Below, one piece after another: positions 55,862-64,000 of a stretch of 64,000 nucleotides of DNA. This stretch comes from Gracilaria gracilis. Its lineage: Eukaryota; Rhodophyta; Florideophyceae; Gracilariales; Gracilariaceae. Within the stretch, counting starts at the first letter, position 1; each line of letters starts with the position of its first letter. Both the position numbers and the translations under genes were made by a program. Under the pieces are notes generated by a model that saw only the letters and a program-made list of their open reading frames with translations, was not told the DNA's origin and ran no database searches. Location: contig JARGSG010000045.1 of assembly GCA_030374805.1 (NCBI GenBank), forward strand, positions 1 to 64,000, given 5' to 3'.

Positions 55862-58800
55862 TTAATCGTACCTTTACTGGTGAACAGAAGACTTTGGAAA
55901 GGATTCAGGAAGTTCACACACCTATTTGGTTTCGTAGAAAACCTCGCGAAGCAATTGGATACCACTATTGGTCACTATGGAAGACCTTAAAGAATTAGTC
56001 GTGGCTCTAGCGCCCCACCTAGCCACAAGGGTTCTGCTGCGGATTCGGCCGCTAAACCCATTCTGGATAATCTGGAGGAGCTGCTTCGGCAACCTCGGGC
56101 CGGAACCTCAAAGGATACGGGCACTCAGCCACCGTTGGCTCCTGAACCTACTAAGGAATTTCCGACAACGGTTGAGGACCTTTGGCCCAAATTGGAAGAT
56201 CGAGTGAAAGCTCTTTTTACCGCTACGATTAATGAAGCTATGACCTCAAATAGACATGGACGCCGTTACCCGCTTGGTGGTTGATCGAGTCAGGCACGAG
56301 CTCTATCAACGCATACCTTAATTGGTTGAAACATACCTCTTAACGGGTGCCCGGGAGCATATCTACCGAGTGGTTCAAGACCTTTGGGTTTCTGAAGGAA
56401 TGGCGGAAGCCAAAACTCCTGGGGTGAATATGGTTACTAGCATACCACAAGGGACCCCTGCCGGTTTTTCCGCACCAATCAAGCCAATTCCGGCCGATAG
56501 TGCGTACCTACAAGGTTTAAGGCAAGATCAAGAGGGCCATATAGAGATGGGCCCTCGAGACGTGTACTTGCCACCCATTGGAGGTAACGTTCGAAAGGAC
56601 ACCAAGACTGGTGGACCTGAAGACGATTCGTCTTACCCTGAAGAGAGGCGACGAAGAAGAAACCGCAAGGGTAAAGAAAGGGGGAGGAAAAACGGAAAGA
56701 ATCGCGGCTACGACTCTGACCCCGATTCCTCGAGCTCCGATACCGATACTGGTTCATCGTCGGATGATGACCGTAAAGGTAGACGCAAGAAGAAACCGAA
56801 CAGGTTGGCGAAGAAGTCGTCAAAGAGAAACCGTAAAGGTAAGAAGAAACGGTACGAGTCGTCCGAATCGGATTCGGACACCAATACAACCCTAGAGGTG
56901 CGTCAGCCGCTGAACGATCTGTTCACCAAAGCGGTTGATTATAAGTCATATCGGTTGAGAAACCGATCCTCTGCTTACACCCAAGAGTTTGCGCAGAAGA
57001 TCACCAAGCACCATAAGAAGCTCAGCTTCCAGATGGGTGATACTACCTTCACAGGTGATGATCCCATTGCGGTAATTGGGTTTCTGGAAGTTCAAGATTG
57101 CATGTGACCAAAATGGTTTTTCCGAAGGCGCTGCCATGTGGTTATTCCAGTTTTACCTTAAAGGTCAAGCTTACCACTTGCGGCAAGGCAGGCTTCGTGG
57201 AAATACCCTGGCGGTCGACGAAGAGGGAACAGAGATGTTAGAGACGTACCCAGAAGTGGTTAATTACACGTTGGAAACTTACGCTACCGATGAGGTTATC
57301 CAAGAAGGTTACGTTGAGGTGCTGGCATACCGCCAGTGCTCTAGCCAGACCGGAATGGAATTCTCGTCGGGCCTTTGGAATCTGGCCACCCGATGCGGTA
57401 ATGTTTTTACCAATAGTAGGTTAAAGTCGCTCTTTGCCGACAATGTCGACAAAGCGATCCGTTCCCAGGTACGCAACTACCTGGCGAACAACCGTAAGGT
57501 GGACTATAATGGGCTTGCCCGTTATGCCCAGGGACTAGGCGACACTCTCCGTCACGGAAAGAAGCCGTCGGCGTCCCATACCTCAAAGGATAAACCGAAA
57601 CGGTCAGTATTGGAGCTAGAAGAAAGCACGACCTCAGAGGGTGATTCGCTCATTCGCGTACCGACAGGGATGGCGGTTCATCTCGTGACTGCGCCGCAGG
57701 CTCAGTCACGAGCCACCTCCATTGGCAATTGGTCATCGGCAGTACCACCAGCTTCAGTAGGGTCGCCACCAAGTGCGGCGAGCACTCAACAAACCTCAAT
57801 GGGTGGTTCGCAAGTATCTTCGTATGCCACGGCACCGACCAATCCGGTTGCCCGACCTACCTCTATGGTAATGCGTGATCCACAGACAGGTAGATTGGTC
57901 TGCTGGCTCTGTTTATCGCCAGACCACCTGGCTAACAGATGTGACAAAATACCCCCAGGGGTGCGGGAACATCTGATCAGTGCCAGGCAGTAGAACCACC
58001 GTAACCTATATGGATCTGGAAAGAGGGTACAAGCTCAACCATCACCATCCCAGGTTCATCTCGTCGAGGAAACACCAATCCTGGAGAAGGACAGTACCGC
58101 TCAGGAGGAGCAGAAAAACACCGAACGGTTAGCGTAGGGGCCACCCCTAACCGTGAATTGGAAGGCCCGTTGATACCGGAACGGGAAACCTTAATGGTGG
58201 AAAAAGAAGAATCGGATGTACCCAATGTGGTGTGTCTGATGAAGTACAATAACTATAAAGTTAATGCTTCAGTAAGCTTTCTCAATTACCTACAGGTTCC
58301 CGTTGCGTGTGTACTCGATACCGGCTCCGGTCCGAATGTGCTAAACGCTGGTGTCATACCCGATGCGTTCTTGCGGAACATTCGGCCTGCCCCGACTATC
58401 AACCCACTGGTGGACAGTAACGATCGCCCACTGCGCCTTAGAGGAATGTTGACAACTGTGGTACAACTTGGAACCTTGAAGGTGAAGCTCAATGTCTTTG
58501 TGGTGGATCGTCTGGCGACAGACTGTATCCTCGGGACCAACTTTATTGACAGACATGTCAAGGCAATTTTGCCAGGGTCCCGAACGGTCGCTTTCTGTCA
58601 AGGTGGTCGTATTGCCATACTAGGTAATACGCACAGCAAAAATGGTTGGCGTCAGAAGCCAAGGTCCCATATACCCACCGAAATAGTCTCGAACAAGATA
58701 CGACTCACCAAATTGGTTTCAATTCCGACTATGACCCAAATGGTAATTGATGTCTCATGCGCAATACCAGAATTGGTGATGCTACACAACCATCCTAGGT

Positions 58801-61800
58801 TAGCAGAGAGATATCTCGCCCTAATGGCAAACGGGATTATCGACAACATCCCTAATCAATCCTTCAAGGTGTACTTGAGTAACTTTAGCAATCACATTGT
58901 TAAGTTACCCAAGAATACCACTATTGGAATCGCATTGCCGGCACCCCAAGGGTTTTCACGGTCTCACCTAATAGGTTCGGCGAGGTCGCCACCTCTAAAG
59001 AAGGGTGAGGAACAGATGCGCCATACCCTGCATATGCGCCCCGGCTATCGACAAACACCAAACTGGAACAGAAGATCGCCAATACCTTTAAGGTTGGAGA
59101 TCAGAAAAACACTATGGAACTGGACCCAGTGCGGAATTGGAGAGAGGAAGTCCAGATCGGTGCGAAGAACCAGGCTCTCCGAGACCAGATCCTCAGTCTC
59201 TTGGAAGAATTTGAACCCATGTGGTCGGGCCGGTTAGGCCAAATTGAGGCTAGAGAGCACCGTATTGATATGGTGCCTGGCTGGAAACCTATTTACCAGC
59301 AGCCTTACCGAGCAGGTCCAGAAGCCTGTGAGGTTGAGCTCAATGGGGTTGGGAGAATGCTCCGTGAAGGTGTCATAGAACCAGCAAATGCGGACTGGGC
59401 CAGCCCTGTGGTTCTCGTCACAAAAAAGAATGATACACGTATGCGGTTCTCTGTGGACTACAGAAGACTGAATAGTATGACCATCAGGGATTCGTACCCA
59501 ATATCTAGAATGGACGAGTGTATAGATCGTTGGGCAACGTCAAGATCTTTACTACGCTCGATGCTAATTGTGGTTATTGGCAGGTACCTATCAGGGAAGA
59601 AAAAAAGGACAAAACTACGTTTACTTGCCACACTGGGTTATTCCGCTTTACGCGTATGCCTTTTGGGTTACGAAATGCGCCGGCTACCTTTCAGAGGGCT
59701 TTAGATATAATCTTTTCAAAGGTGAAGTGGAGAACCGCTCTGGTGTACATCGATGATGTAATCATATATTCCCGAACGGTAGAAGAACACTTCCACAATG
59801 TTAGGGAAGTTCTAAACCTCTTGAGGGAAGGTGGAGTACCACTGAAGCTCCGCTGGTGCAAATTCTTTACCAAAGAGGTAGAGTACCTTCGTCATATCAT
59901 CAGGCCTGGAAGGTTAGAAGTGAGGCCGCGGAATATCCGGGCCGTGCAGGAGGCGAACCAACCCACGTTCCAGAAGGAAATCCGATCCTTTATAGGTTTG
60001 TGCAATGTGTACCGCCGGTTTATCAAGGGATTTGCCAAGATAGCGGCTCCCCTCAACAGGAAGCTGCTGAAAGGCCAACCTACAAGGTTTGAATGTCTTA
60101 CCAATGAGGAAATGGATGCATTCGAGGCGCTGAAACAGGCGCTCCTGACACCTCCCATCTTGGCATTACCCAAAGCTGGTCTGCGATACACATTGGACAC
60201 CGACGTCTTGGATGCCCAAATTCGTTGTTTTCTCATGCAGGAGCAAGAAAACGGCGACAAACTACCTATAGGATACTGGAGCCGTGCTCTGCACCCTGCA
60301 GGAAAGAATCTCACAACAACCGAAAAGCAGTGTCTAGCTGTGATCTGGAGCATGCTGATGCTCCGTCTCTACCTATATTGTGAAAGGTTTACGCTTCGAA
60401 CGGACCTTGAAGCCCTGCAATGGATACTCGGCCTTGCCGACGCATCAGGCAGACTTGCCCAATGGCGGTTACAACTTTCAGAGCTCTAGTACGACGTACA
60501 GTACCGACTGGGTGTCAAACACAATGTAGCAGATGCGATGTCTCGCATTACCACACATGGTTTGGATACCGAGCCGGTAGAGGATTATATCCCATGCTTT
60601 ACCATCTATAGACCCTGACGGTTATAGTGATACCTTAGAAGGTTACTGGACTTTACCCGAAGAGGATACGGGGTTTAGTGACGCCATCGCTCGGGAAATA
60701 CTCGCCCTCGAGGAAACGGACGTCATGCGGATTACCCGTGAGGAATTCCTGAGAGAGCAAGCAAACGATGTTTATTGCCGCTCTCTCATGGACTAAGTAG
60801 GTATGAAAGACTCGAACGTTGACGTCGACCGAAATGGTTTCCTGGTGAGGCGAGCTCCTATTGATGGTTCCCTTCAGAAAGTAGTGCCCAAGGTGCTACG
60901 CCCTCGGGTGCTGTATCTGGCCCACTACCCAAGGCTATCAGGACACGCTGGAGGTACAAGAATGTACTACACCTTGAGGCAAGGGTACTACTGGCCCCAT
61001 ATGGCTAACGATATATATATACCTTTGTAGGTCAATGCGAATCTTGCGTACGTACCCGTGGAGGTCCCCGTAAGCACAGAAAATTCTTGAAGTTATTCCC
61101 TGCAGTGGGTCCTCTCAAGTTCGTCGCAATAGACCTTCTAGGTCCATTACCAAAAACCACAAGGGGGTATTATTACATCATCGTAATCACCGACAGGTTC
61201 TCGAAGCTTACGCGAGCGATACCCTTGAAGGAAACGAAATCTACGACCCTCGCGGTGGCGTTCTTGAATAATTGGATCTACCCGTATGGTGCACCGCCTT
61301 ATCTACTTACCGACAATGGTTCGAACTTAGCTCCAAAGTTCTTTGAAGCTGTTTGTAACCTCTTGGGTATTAAGCACTACTTCATTACTGCCTATCATCC
61401 GCAAACGAATGAGCAAGTGGAGCGCTTTAACCGAACACTGGTATCTAGGCTGCGACATTATACGGAAGAACACCAAAATGGTTGGGACGAGCTCGTGCAG
61501 CCTTTGACGTACGCATATAACCTTCAGGTTCATCGAGCGACGCAAACCACGCGTTCGATGTGATACTGTCAAGACACCCACCAGGTATTGTTGTTGAAGG
61601 GGACCCATTAAGACAAGAAGCATCCGGAGCGCTCACACCGTCACAGGTCAAACGGAATACCCTTTTGAGGTTGACACGTGCTCTCAAGTATACTGCGAGC
61701 AAGCTCACAGCATCCCAGAAGCGGTACAAGGAGGACTACGACGGAAAGGTAACCCAAGTGGTAACGGCTACGCCGGGTCAATATGTCTTTATTGACCACC

Positions 61801-63300
61801 CTCCAAAGGGAGCTAAACCACGACCGGGTGATGAAGCCGATGATGAAGCAATTGATAGAGATATCAATTCCAAGCGTCTTCCGAAATCATCGAGACCTTT
61901 CAAGGTAGTTCGTTCGACCGAACACACGGTAACGGTGAACCAAGATGGTGTAGAGAATACGATCTCTATTGACCGAATCATGGTTGCACCTCGGACGGTT
62001 CAGTCCAGGAAGGAACGCGGGGAATCCGCGCGTGACCCACAAGCGGTTGCCCGGAGGACTCAGCCCCGGGAAGAAGGGACACCCGTCGAGGTTAATGATG
62101 ACGCACAGGGTGACGACCCAGACTACGTACCACCTGCGGGGATTACAGTTGCTCCTTCAGAAAAAACACCTACCCTTAGTGGTACCGATGCTCATCTAAA
62201 CCAAAGTGGTGAAAGGATACCATCTCAGGTCTCTAATGAGTTCCCAGTGGAACGCCTTGTAGGTCACCGCCGTACCCCAGAAGGTCTAAAGTACACAGTA
62301 CGCTGGTATGGCTGGGGCGCTGACGGTGATACCGCCGAGCCGCCGTCAGCAATACCACACAACTTCAGGGTAAGCTACTAGAACCGCAAGGGAGAGGACA
62401 TGCCGAATGATGGGTAAAACTTGAGGTGATACAGTCCCCTTAGGAAGGGGGAAAAGCATTGTAATTACGAGTACCAAACACGGTTCAAACGCTTACCAGG
62501 AAGGTACAACCAGAAGAAGCATTCCGCGAGGGTACGTCCAAGAAGCGGTAGCGCTAAAGATGGACGCACCGTTGTACGCGCGCCGTTTCACACGCGAACC
62601 CGAACGGTGGAAACATTCAACAAATTGTATCTTTTATTTGTCGAGGTCTACGCGCGCTGTCCGGGGCGCGCCGTGCGGAGTAACCGATTCGGTTTATACT
62701 ATTGTGTGTAGGGAGCGAGCAACGGCATTGTAAAAAAATCTAAGTATTTTGACCGTGCCGCGCTCCGGAATGGGCCATTCTCAGCCTCTGAAACCGCTCG
62801 GTTCTCGCGATACAGACCAAAAGGGTTTTCTGCGTTTTCACTACCATATGGAGGGGTAATTTCCAGGCCAAATATTTTGATTCGCCTTGCAAGTAACCTC
62901 CGGGGTGAAACACCGCACATGCGCCCATGCATGGTAAGAGGCCATGCGGAACCATCCCGATACATTGCTGGCCGCCACGTGCGAGTGCGTGGCACGTCAC
63001 CTCACCTCACGGGAAGGCGAAACCGCTCGCTGCGCCGCGCGGAGGCGAAGCGCCGTACCATCATGGGGAGTCCATACTACGAGCACGCAAATGTAGCTCC
63101 GGATGGAACCAATTTACCTACAAGGAACTACTTTTCACCCACCGTTGTACGCTGGTCTAAGAAAGGGGGAAGGGGAGTTGTTTTCGCGCTTCCTCCCTCG
63201 CCTCGCAATGCACCTCGATGGAAATTGGAACTTAACACGGAAACGCATAACTTTTAACTTTCCTGAAAGATAAATACCAACAGGGATGCAGAAGTGGAGA
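55862..63300 (+). mobile_element. Second Ty3/gypsy chromovirus, decayed
   Basis: A different lineage from the first element. Parts in order: gag (about 56.3-58.0 kb) with a long Arg/Lys/Ser/Asp stretch and a CCHC knuckle (CWLCLSPDHLANRC), protease (VLDTGSGPN, about 58.3 kb), reverse transcriptase (LVYIDDVIIYS, about 59.75 kb), RNase H (about 60.2-60.5 kb), integrase with HHCC-like and DDE parts (about 60.9-61.5 kb) and a chromodomain (YTVRWYGWGADGDTAEP, about 62.3 kb). Protein identity to the first element is roughly half or less. No left LTR of its own is seen: the right LTR of the young element sits directly before its leader. It is clearly broken, with perhaps eight breaks, and older. The right end is not certain. 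Confidence 0.8.
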
Positions 63301-63306
63301 CAGGAA
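62400..63306. other. Non-coding 3' part of the second chromovirus
   Basis: No gene seen. Two purine-rich tracts lie at about 62443 (GGAAGGGGGAAAAG) and 63159 (AAGAAAGGGGGAAGGGG); either could be a polypurine tract, and TGTTTTCGCG follows the second. Confidence 0.4.
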
Positions 63307-63915
63307 TCAACCAGATGGGTGAGTGGCAATATGAGGCCCCGAGGAGCCTCCAGCTGAAGATCCCCGACCCGGAGTGGTGTTCTGATGGGCTCCCGGCCAA
63401 GGCTGGAAGAGATGAGCCTGGCCTGGAGCCTGGATAGGTGCGCTACCATGACCCACGAGGGTGCTAGTAGGCACGCTGACGCCTGGCATTACGTCGGCAC
63501 CCATCGGAGGTGGCGCGCTCGCCTGCGCAACCGACGGAGGTACCGACGACCCCGTGTGGAGAGGAGCCTGCGGAGCGGCTAGAGGGCCGGGGTTCAGGCT
63601 AGCACCAAGTAGAAGATCCTCCGAAGGGTTTGTAGACGTCGGGGCCATGGCCGTCGCTAGGCCTTCCACCTGGTTGGTAGTCATCTGGTAGAGCTCGACC
63701 TGGAACCGGTTCCGGAACTCACCAATTTGGGAAAAGGATCGCATGTACTGTGCATGACGAGGCAGGATGCTTTCCAGAAGGGTAAGAGCTTCGACCACAG
63801 AGGTAGGACCCGCCCGCTGGAAGTTCACCACGCAGGCTTGGCAGACCCGAGCCCTTAAACTTGAAATGGCCTGGGAGTCCACCTGAGAGGGGACAGGCGC
63901 CGCAGCCGCAGCCAT
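63307..63915 (-). CDS. Antisense open frame next to the second chromovirus
   Basis: A 202-residue frame. Residues 1-95 look globular and helical (SSLRARVCQACVVNFQRA, VVEALTLLESILPRHAQYMR, FRNRFQVELYQMTTNQVEGL); the rest is Pro/Ala/Ser/Gly-rich (QASAPPPMGADVMPG). It lies in the same relative place and orientation as the 638-residue antisense frame in the young element, but shares no clear sequence with it. It starts near the window edge (ATG at 63915), so the length is as seen. No function can be given. Confidence 0.45.
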   Translation of the reverse strand: MAAAAAPVPSQVDSQAISSLRARVCQACVVNFQRAGPTSVVEALTLLESILPRHAQYMRSFSQIGEFRNRFQVELYQMTTNQVEGLATAMAPTSTNPSEDLLLGASLNPGPLAAPQAPLHTGSSVPPSVAQASAPPPMGADVMPGVSVPTSTLVGHGSAPIQAPGQAHLFQPWPGAHQNTTPGRGSSAGGSSGPHIATHPSG

Positions 63916-64000
63916 GACACCCCCGAGGATAGCCCGCGGAGGCCCATCAAACCTTGTGGTACTGGAAAGAAGAGGAGTTACACCAATATGGTCAGGCGTG

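Overview
The window looks like nuclear DNA of a photosynthetic eukaryote that is poor in introns, possibly a red alga. The organism call is an inference. It rests on a plastid-type BASS transporter, a PPR protein, an HSBP1 homologue, short GT..AG introns (one with a TACTAAC branch site) and a Hint-domain protein with an SV2-like repeat domain. No species name can be supported from the sequence alone.

Most of the 64 kb is mobile DNA and decayed genes, with a few host genes that look whole. From the left: a broken animal-type haem peroxidase (1-1042, +) meets, tail to tail, the N-terminal half of a DHX16/Prp2-type DEAH helicase pseudogene (1045-2069, -). Next is a 537-residue protein that joins a pentapeptide-like, SV2-type beta-helix to a Hedgehog/intein-type Hint domain (4231-5844, +). 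Its 3' half and downstream flank recur inverted at 25.8-26.9 kb. A small HSBP1 homologue (7243-7569, +) and a decayed protein kinase (about 7.9-8.8 kb, -) follow.

From 8.9 to 21.9 kb there are two related CACTA/EnSpm-like DNA transposons pointing away from each other. Each has a large TNP2-type transposase followed, on the same strand, by a small basic accessory protein (TNPA-like position). Between them lies an unrecognised charged-protein gene with candidate introns on both sides (14383-16089). The stretch 21.9-25.8 kb is largely unreadable, with a possible remnant of an SV2/MFS-type gene.

The next host stretch holds a BASS-family transporter (26876-28036, -) and a PPR gene with an interrupted front half (29.5-31.1 kb, -). 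From 31.9 to 36.5 kb the DNA turns AT-rich and carries a broken MULE-like transposase. It is followed by a cysteine-rich unknown protein (36.6-37.9 kb), a GC-rich degenerate repeat (38.7-40.0 kb), a broken pogo-type transposase (40.9-42.4 kb, -) and a broken DDE_Tnp_4 (PIF/Harbinger-like) transposase (43.3-44.1 kb, -).

The right third is Ty3/gypsy chromovirus material. A young element (44.1-55.9 kb) has LTR copies differing at about 2% and a long antisense open frame between its chromodomain and 3' LTR. It abuts a second, more decayed and clearly different chromovirus (55.9 kb onward), whose 3' flank also holds an antisense open frame. Both elements are treated here as fossils. No CRISPR array, rRNA or tRNA was recognised.
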